Shown one piece after another: positions 47,007-58,831 of a stretch of DNA of 64,000 bases; the first letter of the stretch is position 1, and every line of letters begins with the position of its first letter. The position numbers were made by a program, and so were the translations under genes. The stretch is taken from positions 63,917,957 through 63,981,956 of the forward strand of contig NC_080428.1 in assembly GCF_029873635.1 (NCBI RefSeq), given 5' to 3'. This DNA is from Malania oleifera (taxonomy: Eukaryota > Streptophyta > Magnoliopsida > Santalales > Ximeniaceae). The notes under the pieces are model-generated. The model saw only the letters and a list, made by a program, of their open reading frames with translations. It was not told where the DNA came from and did not search any database.

Positions 47007-47181
47007 TGAAATAAATTAATTAAATTAACAAGTAAAATGAATAGTACGATAAGGAAAATATATATATATATATATATAAGTAAGTTATTATGATATATAT
47101 ATATATATATATATATGTAATATATAAAAAGTTGTACAAGTTTCTCCAAGAAGTTTTGCTTCAATTAGTAAATTATTATAA

Positions 47182-47223
<42 letters not shown>

Positions 47224-49302
47224 TGTACAAGTTTCTCCAAAAAGCTTTGCTTCAATTAGTAAGTTATTATAATATTAATATATATAATTGTACAAGCATC
47301 CCTGGGAAGCCTCATTGTTCTCTCTCTCTCTTCGATTCCAGACCAGTTTTACGCCGGATCAACAAACCGAAGCCACCACGACGCTCCTGGCGAAATTCTC
47401 TACAAAACTACCGGAGCAAACGGTCAGGAAAACGAAGTTGGATTTCATCCCAAATCCAGGGTAAGACTTTATACTCAATATTTGGATTTTTAACAGTTGA
47501 ATAAAGTGATATACGCATAAAAATACTGAACTTTAATACTGGGAATTTCCATTTCCAGGGGTGTTGAATTTGGAATATTGGGAATCATCCCTAAGTTGAG
47601 GTAAGACTTTTTAAACCGAATTTGACTTAACGGTAGTTATAAGAAATGTTATGCACGTAGAAATATTGAAGTTTAATACTGTGGTTTTTCATTTTCAGGG
47701 TGTTGAGTTAGGAACCCTACGGGTGCGGGGAAGATTTTCTTAGGAGCTTTGCAGTAGTCAGGTAAGTAGATAAACTAAGCTAGTTTTGTTTTGAGAAAAT
47801 GTATGTATATATATTTAGCATCTGATTTGCGGAAAATGTATATATATAAATATATATATATATGTTTTATATTTGCAAAATACTATGAAATTGATCGTAT
47901 GATTGAATATGTGAAAATCCGTTTGTGTGGCATAAGTATAAAATGTATGAGATATTGTTTCTAGAAATGTGAATGATATGGATTTTTATAATGGAAAACT
48001 GGCCTACGGGCCGAGATTTTTATATGATTTCCCGGCGTACGGGCCGTGCTATGTGGATATGATTTGCCGACGTACGGGCCATGCTATGTGGATATGATTT
48101 TCCGGGGTACAGGTCGTGTTGTGTGGATATGATTTGTCGGCGTATGGGCCTTGCTATGTGGATATGATTTGTCGGCGTACGGGCTGTGCTATGTGGATGT
48201 GATTTTCCAACGTGCGGGCTGTGCTATGATTTGTCGATGTACGGGCCAAGCTATGATAAAATATGTAATACCGGCGTACGGGCCGATGATTTTCATAATA
48301 TATGTATATGTGCAAAATGATATGGTTAATGTGAAAATTAATGATATGAGATATCCATGTATCATGATTTTAGTATATGTATATGATATCAGAACCTGGT
48401 TAGTTTGGTCTAAGCTAGCACTTGCACAGTACCGTTGCTATGTGTCCATGGTCTTCGTGATCATGATATTTGTATTAACACCGTTGTACGGAGTCGTGTA
48501 AGATTGGATGGTCGATGTGGTTTATAACAAGTGTGATGATCGCCCCTGGTCTACTGACCAGGTCTGGCAGACCCATCGGACCTACAGACTACTGTTTGAC
48601 TTGGCAGTGGTTGGCCAACCATTGTCAGGTTCTGCCTTCGAGCCACACAACCCAGTCATGTGGGGGTAATACATGACAATAGCCAACTAACCTACCAGGA
48701 ATGTTTTATGTTATTATTATTATATGAGATGAAATATGATTATGAAAAATGCAGTATATTCTGCCATGTTTTGATGGTATATGTATGTTTTCCCAAATTT
48801 GATAAACAGTACTGAACATGTTATGTATGAAATATGTTGAACACAGAATACTCATGTTGCCACACACTAGTATTAGTTTATTTCAATTACTGAGAGGTGT
48901 CTCACACCTAAACTTTACAAATTTTTCAGGAGTCCCAGATAAGAGAGCGGGAAAAGCCCCACTGACATAGTGTCGTTTATCTGCCCTTTTTGAAGGGTAA
49001 GTTTTTGGCAGGGATAGTATGGTTTTGTGCAAATTGTCCCTATATTTCATTTTTGGGATGTATATATGGAAGTACAGTGATTGTAGTAACTCTGGTACAT
49101 TGTGATGTATGATATGATGGTACGTATATGATTCTACATTTTCTACTGCTTAGGCTTCTGCCGTATGTTCTGATGTATCCTTGGTACCCACGAGTCTAGG
49201 TGGATTATGACTTGCTGAGCTGGAATGTGAGATGTGTGGTATTGAGTTTAAGATGATATTATTCAAAAAAAAAAAAATGTGGAAAATGAGCAGGTCGTGA
49301 CA
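46940..49302 (+). repeat. solo gypsy LTR (2363 bp), target duplication AGGAG
   Basis: AGGAG stands at 46935-46939 and 49303-49307. It starts TGTAGTAACC and ends GGTCGTGACA. It is a relative of the Tekay-like LTR at 23441 ('tcatgtgggggtaatacatgac' at 48655, 'actgagaggtgtctcac' at 48890). No internal domain adjoins it. (AAT)n and (TA)n lie near 46970-47220, with a ~120-bp direct duplication around 'agttgtacaagtttctcc' (47130 and 47220). Confidence 0.85.
47998..48290 (+). repeat. ~36-bp minisatellite, ~9 copies
   Basis: Repeats share 'cggcgtacgggcc' and mostly 'gtgctatgtggatatgat'. The array ends about 1.0 kb before the LTR end. It produces the spurious frame at 48151-48501. Confidence 0.85.
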
Positions 49303-49307
49303 AGGAG

Positions 49308-50202
49308 AGTATTTAGGATGGTATTTGGCAAAATAGGTTTTTTAAGTTTGAGAGGATTTTTTGCTAATCTCTTACTAATTTTTACAAATGAGCCCCTATA
49401 TATTAAAAATGTGAAAATTATAACCGTTGGGGACATATATGTCATTTTTTCAAAAGTTTAAGTGAGGTTAATAATAATAACAACGTTTTTAACCTCGGTA
49501 AATTTCGACAACCCGAGAGCATCAGTCGACCGTCTTGAGTGTTTGGTCGACCGAAGTGCTCAGTTTGGTCGACTAGGTAAAATTTGAACTAAGTGTTCGG
49601 CTGCTGGTCATTGATAAGGCAATTCCTGAACCTTCGAGGTTCGGTCGACCAGAGTGAGCTCGGTTGACCAAATTGAAAGTTCGGTCGACCAGGCAGTTGG
49701 GAACACTCCACGTGTCGGTTCGGTCGACCAGAACATTATAGCTCATTTTTTATTCGGTCAATCGAAGGGTCAAAATGTTGACCTGGTGAAGGTTCGGTCG
49801 ACCGAATGCTTCTATGCATTACAGTTCAATCGATCGAACATGCCTTTTTCAAGCATTTCGGTCCTAGTTCCTTTATAAGATTATCCTTATTCATATGATG
49901 ATTGAATTTAATTTAATAAGGCATATTTTAATGTAGGCATGAAGGTTCTAAGGTCAATTTAGGTCCTTTTGAGCTTACCAAAACTTATCATGCATGTAAT
50001 GCATTGATTATTACAGACCACTTCCTATTTACTATTACAGACCCTAATTAATAAATAAAAAATTTCTTCTGGGTCTTTAGACTTGCAGTCTTCATATGCC
50101 ATCAAGGGATTTGCTCATATGAACTTGCACACAAACTTGATAGACATTAAGTACTTGAATATTTGTTATTATCAAAATCGGGTATGACCTATAAGGTCAA
50201 CG
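49308..50202 (-). repeat. copia LTR, minus orientation, second piece
   Basis: It continues from 46939. Its right end reads 'tgttattatcaaaatcgggtatgacctataaggtcaac', the reverse of the start of the LTR at 50807. Seven GTCGAC-centred palindromes lie at 49525-49833. Confidence 0.7.
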
Positions 50203-50478
50203 GTGCTAGAAGAAGTCTTAAAAAACTTACGAAGTTTTCAATCTAGTATTCTCATTCATAAAGATTTATAACTGAATTAATTCTCAACTGAACTTGTGAT
50301 TAAAATTCAAATCAACTATACATGTGTGGTTGCTGAAATTAAAAAGAATTGAGAAAGAATTAATAAAAGAGGTTATAAAGAAATTTTTTAATAATCCCAA
50401 TTCTACCCCTTTTGGGAGTACACCTTCCTTTTCAATACATATATATATTTATAAGATAAATTTGTTCTCGTATCAAAC
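50203..50478. repeat. probable fragment of a copia LTR 3' end
   Basis: The end 'taataatcccaattctaccccttttgggag' (50390-50420) resembles the C-run ends of the copia LTRs at 32520 and 53320. The rest is AT-rich. Confidence 0.35.
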
Positions 50479-50806
50479 TGTAATGACCCTGTGAATTTTG
50501 CTAAAAATATGCGTCGATACCAATAATAATAATAACTACAATGTCAACTCGGACCCAAAGTGGGGTACTGGGGGTATACTTATTCTTAAATAAATACTAT
50601 TCATGCAATGGAAAACATAATGTACCTGAACCTCACATACAATACCAAAGTTCTACTGTCTCCATAAATATACATATATGTCCTCAAAAATCCATAAAAT
50701 ATCCTAGGGTTTACACAAAACATATTCCCCAACTCAAAGCACTTACCCTGATACTATAGTACCAAGGCTTCCTCTACCGTGGAGCTCGCTCCACACGGTT
50801 GTCTGG
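50479..50806 (-). repeat. gypsy LTR, minus orientation, 3' end piece
   Basis: The reverse complement ends GGGTCATTACA at 50479 and matches the last part of the Tekay-like LTR (24780-25137). A solo copia LTR interrupts it at 50807. It continues at 53370. Confidence 0.7.
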
Positions 50807-53364
50807 TGTTGACTTGATTGGTCACACCCAGTTTTGATTATGACAAATACTCTTGGTACTAATGGTTGTACTGAGAATTGTATGCAGGATCACCTTGTGC
50901 GCGCTTCGGGACTAAAAGACTTATTATGATGGCGTGCGGTGTTCGTGCCGATGAATGAAGAATCTTGTGCTACATTTGTATTTATTTTTCAGTTTCTTCA
51001 TTTTGGGATGTAATTTTATTATGGACTGTGCACTCATATGGCTTGTAATAATTTGCATCATGCATGATAAGTAGGTATGCTCAAATTGACCTTAGATTGA
51101 CCATAGGACCTCCAAATAACATGAAAAACTTTTGTCATAAAATGCCTAACTTATACAAAGGTTTTTAAATGGTTTTAAAGTTAAAAGAAGGCAAACACTA
51201 ATTTTTTCAAAGGGGTCGGTCAACCGGCCAATCGACCAAATGTTAGAAATGAGAAATTTTCTCACTCGATTGGATCTCATATCAAACCATGTTCAACATG
51301 AAAATTGTGGTATTTTACCATAGCTTGGGTTTGATACCAAGAACATCCAAATTGGAGTTGCACAGAAAATGTTATGTCCAAAAAACTGAAATGTGTTCGT
51401 AAGAGAAAAACTCCCTTCATGTTTCTTCCATCTCATTGATGGACATTTTTCTCAAGCTAAAAGTCATTATCTTAAAATGTGTTCAACATTAAAGTTGTGA
51501 GATTTTCTCTTACCTTTCTATTGGTATCAAGAACATCCAATTTAGAGTTGTATAGGAAAAGTTATGGCCAAAACACTGAAGAGTATCTGTGCAGAAAAGT
51601 AGAGGCCGGTCGACCGAGCCCTTATAGTTCATTTGTCCTCAGTCGACCGAACCACCTGGGAGTCAATATTTTGACCTCCCGGTCGACCGAGCCTTCACTA
51701 TGGTTGACCGAAACTCGCTGATTTGAGCCCCGATCGATCGAGACTTCACTACGGTCGACCGAAACTACTTTTGGTCAACATTTTAACTATCCGGTCGACC
51801 GAAACTTGTAGTTCAAAAGGCCCTGGTCGACCGAAACCCTCCTGAGTCAACATTTGACCATCTGGTCGACCGACAACCTTTGTACTACAACTACCTGGTC
51901 GACCGAAGGGTCCTCGGAAGAATTTTCAGCGGTTTGGTCGACCGAGCCAAGTAGTTCAAAATGTCCTGGTCGACCGAAACTCGGAAAATTGGCAAATCGC
52001 CCTCTCCGGTCGACCGAGCCTTTCAGTTCAAAAGTTCCCTGGTCGACCAAGCCAATTGAGTCCTGGTCGACCGAAACATTTTTGGTCGACCAGACCTCTC
52101 GGGTTACCCTGATTTTTACCGTGGATAAATATATTTTAAATAGGGTTAATTATTTTAAAATGATTTAAAACTTTCTTAATAATGCCCAATAGGTCCCCAA
52201 CGGTCAAAAATACCTCCTTGCCCATATATACCCATTCATTTATCATTATTAGCTAGGATTAGCAAACTTGATTAGGGCAAAACTCTCTCAACTTTTAAAA
52301 CCTTATATTAGCCAAAAACTTCTTGCAAACACTCACATACTCTTCAATCTTTATTTCTCCAAGCATTGTGAGTATTTCTATAAGGCTATAGTGCGTAATC
52401 TTTCTAGCTAATACTTTCTTTTAGTATAAAGGTTGATTGATTTTATTTGAGAGTATAGCCTAAAGTTCTTCCACGGATTTCATTTGATAAATCTTGTGTG
52501 GGAAGACTTTGAGGGTTGTGGTTCTTGTATTTTTGTGTCAAGATACCTAAACCTAGATTTTGTGTGCAAAAATCCTTTTGTGAAAAGTTAATCTTTCAAA
52601 CAACTCCATTGTGCTTTAGAAATTGAAATATCATATTGAGTTTGTCTGATCTATCTTGCTTAGCATATTTGAAAACCTAATATGATTTTGTGATATTCGA
52701 ATATTGAGTTTCAAATCTTGCTTAGATACACACTCTAGATCTTGATTGATTATCATACTTGATTGAGTGTTTAGCACACATTAGAGCACTGAGCATATCT
52801 ACATATCATTCATGCTTGCTTTATTGATTGAGCTATATTGGTGCACACATCTGCTTTATTAGAAACATATTTCCGTGTACAAATTTTATACACTTTGATT
52901 GTATTTCCAGGCACGGGCCTGAAGAGGGAGACTAGCCCTGGAATAGTCCCGAATTGGCTTAAACCCGGTTAGGAAAGCTAGGTGAGTCGTCCTGTTAAGG
53001 CGTGTAGGTTGAGGTCAGCCCCGCTAATTGACCTGGTTAAGGTTGAGGTCAGCCCTGTATTAATTTGACCTGGTTGTAAACGGTGCCGCTCCACCCTTAA
53101 GTGAGCTGTTAATGGAATCCTCCTGCTTGCGAGCTAGAGGCGGGGACGTAGGCACAGTTGGTCGAACCCCGATAACATATCGTGCATGTTCTTTACATTT
53201 CCGCAATTTACTTACTGCACGTGTATGTTATATTGTAAATGATTAGATTTACATTTGCATAGACAGACCCTAGGTTAAGTAATACTGCTTATCTGGTTTA
53301 ACCTAGGTGATAATTTTTAAATACCCAATTCACCCCCCCTCTTGGGATTGCACCAAAGTTAACA
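50807..53364 (+). repeat. solo copia LTR (2558 bp), target duplication TCTGG
   Basis: TCTGG stands at 50802-50806 and 53365-53369. It starts TGTTGACTTG and ends AAGTTAACA. It has the 'ttttgattatgacaaat' start block, fourteen GTCGAC palindromes in 51597-52105, the 'gcgagctagaggcggggacgtaggcac' box (53128-53154) and a C-run before its end. No internal domain adjoins it. Frames at 51479-51721 and 51847-52168 arise from the palindrome cluster. Confidence 0.9.
51597..52105 (+). repeat. cluster of CGGTCGACCG palindromes
   Basis: Fourteen GTCGAC cores, most extended to GGTCGACC or TTTCGGTCGACCGAAA-like palindromes, stand at irregular 25-60 bp spacing between changing spacers. Several spacers contain 'gtcaacatttt(g)acc', itself close to palindromic. 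Confidence 0.9.
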
Positions 53365-53369
53365 TCTGG

Positions 53370-54914
53370 GTTTCTTGAAATGTTTAAATTCTTGGGTGAG
53401 ACACCTCTCCGTAGGATGAGATAAATTATCATCAATGTGTGGCAACATGAGTTTTAGTGTGTTATAAACATATCTTGTAAATAATTAACTGTACCATAAT
53501 TAACTGTAACTAATAAATCATGTAAATCTTTACTCGCACTTATATGAGACTGGTAAAATCATATTTTTCAACATAAACTTACTTTGGCATAGTAGATTTC
53601 TATATATATATATATAAATCATCTGCTATATCTGTATAATACTGAAATTTTTCCCTAGATGGATAGTTAACTGATATCATGTATTACCCCCACATGATTG
53701 GATTATGCAGCCCGTAGGTTGGACTTACCAATGGCTGGCCTACCACATTAAGCCAAAACTAACTCGTCTATAAGCATGATTGGCCACCCCAACCTGGTCT
53801 GGACTGCCAGAAGAGATATACTATTCTTCAATGGCCCAATTGTCTACCATACACCAACACTCTATCTGAGACGTGTGGTGACACTAATATGAAATAATAG
53901 TTACGGTACCGTGCTTTGAATTTAAACTAATCCATTAGGGTTTTGTTACCATATAATACATAATATAACCGTAACATATCTCATTTCCATATTTCTGCAT
54001 AAAAACTATTATATCATAATTTCTGAATAAACTGTCATATTATAATTTATGAATAAACTCTTATAGAATAATTGATCAAGACATAAAGCCGGCTAAACTG
54101 TCACGAAACTAGGCTAGCTAAACTGTCACGACATTGGGTTGGCTGAACTATCACGACACTAAGCCGGTTGAACTATTACGGTACTGGGCCGGCTAAATTG
54201 TCACATTATATTGAACAATATCATACTTTCTGCAATGTTTATAACATTTTCTGAAAATCATTATCAAACCATATTTGTTCTTATATTCATAAAATAATCT
54301 GGCTTGCTTATATATATACTATGAAATATTCATACTCATGTCACACAAGTGAGTATTACTCTATAATATTCTATCTGCCTGGGACAAACATATTTTGCTG
54401 AAAAATAATATTAAATCGATTTCTAGGGTTTACTCAACTCAAACACCTAATTTTCCAAAAGTACACATTAATTTATAAACATCATTTCCATATACCTAAT
54501 TATTCAAAAAATCATACATATAATTTCTGTAATTAAATACTGCATTTTAATTGGTTAATTTTCTAAAAATACCTGACAAAATCCATCCCCTTACCTGATT
54601 TTTGGAGAAATGCCTGCAGGAATCCTAAAACAGTACCTGCAGCGTTCGCACAAAACCCCGTATTCATATACCTTAGTTTAATCAGCTCAACCCCGTAATG
54701 ATAACCATATTAATATTCCTAAGCCCACATACTCCCAATAATTGATTAAATTTTAAAAACAATTGATATTATTCATCTTCCTTACCCTAACTTTGGAGTG
54801 ATCCTTAGGATCTCCAAATCACGAATCTGCTTTGATTAAAATGACGAGGATCGAAGTTAGGAACCCGTGGTGGTGTTTGTTTTTCGATTGGCCTTATGAA
54901 TGGAGAAAAATTTT

Positions 54915-54970
<56 letters not shown>

Positions 54971-55034
54971 TTGGTGAGAATAGGGGACTCTCAGATTTAA
55001 ATCAAATTCATTCCTTCCTCCTTCAGGAAGGATA

Positions 55035-55080
<46 letters not shown>

Positions 55081-55150
55081 TTATATTATATTATATTACT
55101 ATATTATTATATTATATTATTCAATTAATAATTAATTAATTAATTAATCA
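53370..55150 (-). repeat. gypsy LTR, minus orientation, main piece
   Basis: In reverse complement the block order is that of 23441-24780: 'gaggtgtctcacccaag', 'caatcatgtgggggtaatac' and the minisatellite. It also contains (AG)n at 54921-54968, (TA)n at 55038-55072 and a TTAAT-rich start near 55150. Together with 50479-50806 it makes an LTR of about 2.1 kb. The frame at 54832-55035 is (AG)n-derived. Confidence 0.7.
54088..54202 (-). repeat. 25-bp minisatellite, ~5 copies
   Basis: Units like gccggctaaactgtcacgac repeat head to tail. In reverse orientation they resemble the array at 23850-24072. Confidence 0.8.
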
Positions 55151-55151
55151 T

Positions 55152-55356
55152 ACATCTAATACCACTTGTTAGGGATTTAGGAACAATAATCACACAACAA
55201 TTAAAATAAATAAGCAAAATAGGGACACCAGATTTAACGTGGTTCAGTCTAATTTGACCTACATCCATGGAGTATATCGAATTTCTTTGTAATCTGGGAG
55301 AAAATACAAGAGGAGGAGGAGGCACCGCTCAACTCAACTCATCCCTTCTCATTCCC

Positions 55357-55411
<55 letters not shown>

Positions 55412-55610
55412 TCAACACAATTATTCTCACACTCACATACACATCACATATATCCACGCACGAACATCTCCATTATATAGTTTGATGGGGATGGATAGTA
55501 AAGGAAGGTGTTAATGGGATTCAATAGCATGAGTACCGACACTTCAGGACATCAAAGCTAGCTCTCCACAACTCATCAAGGCTTTGTTTCCATTTTAGCT
55601 TAACAAAGAC
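55152..55610 (-). repeat. diverged copia LTR end with primer-binding site
   Basis: 'tctaataccac' (55154-55164) is the reverse of a TGGTATTAGA primer site. It abuts TGTTAGGGATT, the LTR end of the family at 5092-5655. The box 'taacgtggttcagtctaatttgacctac' (55232-55262) and a (CT)n-(CA)n run (55361-55409) follow at the matching places. The other end is uncertain, near 'gcttaaca' at 55608. The frame at 55267-55485 is a microsatellite artefact. Confidence 0.6.
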
Positions 55611-56723
55611 AAGAATAATGATATCTTTTTATATTTTTTTAACGAGTGGGTAGCAATTTTTGTTATATTATAATTAAGAAGATAAATTACATTTATATAC
55701 ACATATTTAGTCCAAATTTATTTTGCTGCTATTAAAAAAATTGCACTTTAGTCACTCATAATTTGTTTCGAAGAACAACATTTATATATATCTAAATAAT
55801 TACATATAAATCATGTGATGTCAAAAAGTAACACAATACTGAAGAAATATAATTAACTTTTACTATAGTTTGACCTAATCATATTTTATTCATTCCTAAC
55901 TTACAAAAATAAATACTTGATTGCACGTGAATGTAATTGTTTAATAATATTTTTTATTTAAATCTTTAGAGTCTATTTGCATAAAGATACGTAGAGAAAA
56001 GAAAGGAAAGGAAAATAATGAGTAAACTCATTTTTCCTTATAATTTTTTTTCTTTATTAAATATTATTAAAAATAAAAGTTTTTTTTTTAATATGACTAA
56101 AATATATGAAAAATTAAATATTAATGATGTGTAAAATTAAATTTTTGTTTATAAATTTGATACGTTTTCTATTTTCTTTCTCATTTTTCTTGATAACCAA
56201 ACATGAAAAATGAGAATTCTCTGATATTTTCCCTTTCTTGTCTCAATATTTTTTGAGTTCCAAATAAGACCTTAGTAAAATTGTAAAATAGTAAATTAGG
56301 CTAACTCTTAAAGTTGTGCTTGAAAGCACAAACTTCAAGCCCCTGAACTTAAATTTGTGTAGAAATATTTCACTTAAATCCACAATAGTTTTAATTTCAA
56401 ATGGAATCAAAATCTAAATTTTCAATTAGGCGTCTTTTGAGAATCGACCAACCTAATCAACTCAATTTAACCTCATTCAGATTATCTAGAAAGAATTATT
56501 TTAGAAATATTTATGTTAGGTTGTGAATTATAATTCTCTACGAACATTCAGGTAGAACACGAGCTAAGATGCAAGCCATGCAATCTAACCCGATCTAAAT
56601 ATAATGGTAAAAAATAAAAATAAAAATAAATAAACCCTATTATCGAGTTCTCAAATGGACATAATCAATTCGGTTGGAAGCGAATAAACCTACTTTCAAT
56701 CGGGTAAGCACATTTATTCCTAT
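55611..56723. other. AT-rich spacer
   Basis: No coding sequence or transposon end was recognised. Confidence 0.5.
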
Positions 56724-56996
56724 TGTTAGAGAACTCATCCTCAAAACCTAGGTATCAAGGAGAGAAAGTTAAGAAAATCTTATATTGGCTTTGGAACTAC
56801 TCACAGATGCGATGTAAGATTGAATGCACACTAATACTCCCCCTCGAGCTCAAGTCCAACCCACAAAGGAGGCTTCCGATACCATGTTAGAGAATTCATT
56901 CTCAAAACTTAGGTATTAAGAAGAGAGAGTTAAGATAATCTTATATTAACTTTAGAACTGCTCACAAAGACCATATGGACCGGATGCGCACTAATA
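56724..56996 (-). mobile_element. 273-bp TRIM-like LTR element
   Basis: Two direct repeats of about 113 bp (56724-56836 and 56885-56996) both start TGTTAGAGAA on the plus strand and end ACTAATA. They flank a 48-bp interior (56837-56884). Read on the minus strand, the interior begins with TGGTATCGGAAGCC, a copia-type primer-binding site touching the LTR end, and ends with GAGCTCGAGGGGGAG, a polypurine tract touching the next LTR. The flanks CCTAT (56719-56723) and CTTAT (56997-57001) may be a target duplication with one mismatch. There is no coding sequence. Confidence 0.7.
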
Positions 56997-57173
56997 CTTA
57001 TAATAAAAACTCTAATTAGCAAGTATTTGAAAAACAGCACATGTTAATTTTGAGTGAGGTGAAAATAAATATGGCTTATTTATTTTGAATCAGGCAATGA
57101 ACAACATTGTCATTTGGCCACCTAGAAAATTTGGTATCCCTTCATTTCCAAAATTCCCCTCATCATTATCCAC

Positions 57174-58787
57174 TCAGGCTTCCGCCATGATCGGGACACT
57201 CTGCTCATTCCAAAAGAAATTGGTTGGATCCACCGCTGTCTTCACCTTCACCAATCTGTCAAAGTTCCCCATGAAATATTTTTTCCCGTAAACAGTCCCT
57301 TCCGCGTAGCTCGTGTTCCCATGGTGATTAACTCCAATGTCCAGGTCTCTGTAATTCAGAAATGCCCCCCTCGGATTCTTCGACACAAATGAAGTCATGA
57401 ACTCGTACAGACTCCTAATCCCTTCCAAGTTCTTATTGGCCGCCGCATTTCCGGCCTCATCCCACGTCACAGAGTGCTGGATTTTGCAGATATTACCGGC
57501 TCTGTGCGGGAACGGAGTTGCCGTCGCCGGAATTTCACTCATCCTTCCGCCGTAAGCATTGAACACCAACCCAATTTCCCCCAATTCGATCATCTTCTTC
57601 CACAATGCTTCCAATCCCGCCCTGGGAATCGGTGTCTGCAGGTAATCCGATTTCCTCTTCAAGAAAGAAATCGAGTCCGGAATCCGGTTGAGCAGGACAT
57701 CCACCGGAGTGCTCCCATTATCGAAGTTTGCCCAGTACAGGACAGACTCAATCCAGCTCATTTGCTTGCAATCGGTTTGTGTCAAACCCAATGCCGGAAA
57801 ATCCTTGCCCACAACCCCCAAAAGCCTCTGGGAGTCACCGAGAAACTCTCCGATAACCGACACTCTAATTGTCGTCTGCCCCTTCTTCGTCGTTGGCTGC
57901 ACGAGAAGCCTCATGAACAGATCGTTATCGATTTTGTCTGCAACATTTAGCCACTGGAAAACAACATCGGTCGCGTTCTGTTCCAAAGTCCGTTCCACTC
58001 GGAAATAGGTGACGATTTGTGGAACAAGAACCAATTTCAAGAAATACGACGTTATCACTCCGAAACTAGCACCTCCTCCTCCACTAATCGCCCAAAATAG
58101 ATCTTCCCCCATCCCCCTTCTATCCAAAAGTTTGCCACTGACATCAACAATCTGCGCATCCAGCAAATTGTCCACCGACAACCCGTACTTCCTCAGCAAG
58201 TTGCCGTACCCGCCGCCGCTGATATGCCCACCGACGCACATCGAGGGGCATATCCCCGCCGGAAAGGCGTGAACCTTACTGCTCTGCGCAATGGCGTGGT
58301 AGAGCTCGCCGATGGTGGCGCCCGCCTGAGCCCAAGCGGTTCCGGCTTTGATGTTCACGGTGATCTTGCGAAGATTAAACATGTCGAGGATGATGAACGG
58401 GACTTCGGAGACATAAGAGATGCCGTCGTAGTCGTGGCCGCAGCTGCGGATTTTGATCTGAATGCCGATGGTCTTGGCGCACAGGACGGCGGCCTGGACT
58501 TGGGATTCCTGCTGAGGCGTGACAATGAGGACTGGTTTGGGTGTGGTTGGCGTGTCGAATCGGCTGTTGCGGATGTAGGCTTGTAGAACTTTAGTGTATG
58601 CAGGGTTGGTGTTGGAGTAGACTATGGAGGAGATGTTGTTTGATGGGTCGGAAGAATTTTTGGATAGACACTGAAGAAAGTTATCGTAGACAGATGGAAC
58701 TGCACATAGGGCACATGGGAGGAGGAGAAAAGGAAGAAGAAGCAGAAGAGAATGGGCTGGAAGATTTGCAGAGCATGGGATCTTCAT
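57174..58787 (-). CDS. BBE-like FAD-linked oxidoreductase, secreted
   Basis: An intronless frame of 537 codons from ATG at 58787. An ATG nine codons upstream (58814) is in frame, but it lies within 10 bp of the TATA box, so the inner ATG (AGAATGAAG context) is preferred. Residues 1-29 form a signal peptide (hydrophobic Leu-rich core, ALCA end). The FAD-binding PCMH domain follows, with His118 in RSCGHDYDG and Cys180 in AGICPSMC as the two flavin-linking residues. They are 62 residues apart, the same spacing as His104 and Cys166 of Eschscholzia BBE. GGHISGGGYG and [18 protein letters not shown] follow. The substrate domain has YGGRMSEIPATATPFPHRAGN, and the C-terminal BBE domain runs from NYRDLDIGVN to DPTNFFWNEQS. 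The usual RSGGHD has Cys for one Gly. Cys in FLQCL and AVLCAK should form the family disulfide. Family members oxidise alkaloids, monolignols or oligosaccharides in wall or vacuole. The substrate here cannot be told. Confidence 0.9.
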   Translation of the reverse strand: MKIPCSANLPAHSLLLLLPFLLLPCALCAVPSVYDNFLQCLSKNSSDPSNNISSIVYSNTNPAYTKVLQAYIRNSRFDTPTTPKPVLIVTPQQESQVQAAVLCAKTIGIQIKIRSCGHDYDGISYVSEVPFIILDMFNLRKITVNIKAGTAWAQAGATIGELYHAIAQSSKVHAFPAGICPSMCVGGHISGGGYGNLLRKYGLSVDNLLDAQIVDVSGKLLDRRGMGEDLFWAISGGGGASFGVITSYFLKLVLVPQIVTYFRVERTLEQNATDVVFQWLNVADKIDNDLFMRLLVQPTTKKGQTTIRVSVIGEFLGDSQRLLGVVGKDFPALGLTQTDCKQMSWIESVLYWANFDNGSTPVDVLLNRIPDSISFLKRKSDYLQTPIPRAGLEALWKKMIELGEIGLVFNAYGGRMSEIPATATPFPHRAGNICKIQHSVTWDEAGNAAANKNLEGIRSLYEFMTSFVSKNPRGAFLNYRDLDIGVNHHGNTSYAEGTVYGKKYFMGNFDRLVKVKTAVDPTNFFWNEQSVPIMAEA

Positions 58788-58822
58788 TCTGGTTTGTGCT
58801 CTGAAAATATGCATTTGGGCTG

Positions 58823-58831
58823 CTATTTATA
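58823..58831 (-). promoter_or_regulatory. TATA box of the BBE-like gene
   Basis: The minus strand reads TATAAATAG, 36-44 bp before the ATG at 58787. Transcription would start near 58795-58800, downstream of the ATG at 58814. This argues for the inner start codon. Confidence 0.7.

Noticed and set aside
48151-48501. 116-residue frame with repeated Cys/Tyr/Gly
   Set aside because: Produced by the 36-bp minisatellite.
57474-58804. Long plus-strand frames opposite the BBE-like gene
   Set aside because: Antisense shadows of a long GC-richer coding frame. The minus-strand frame carries all family motifs.
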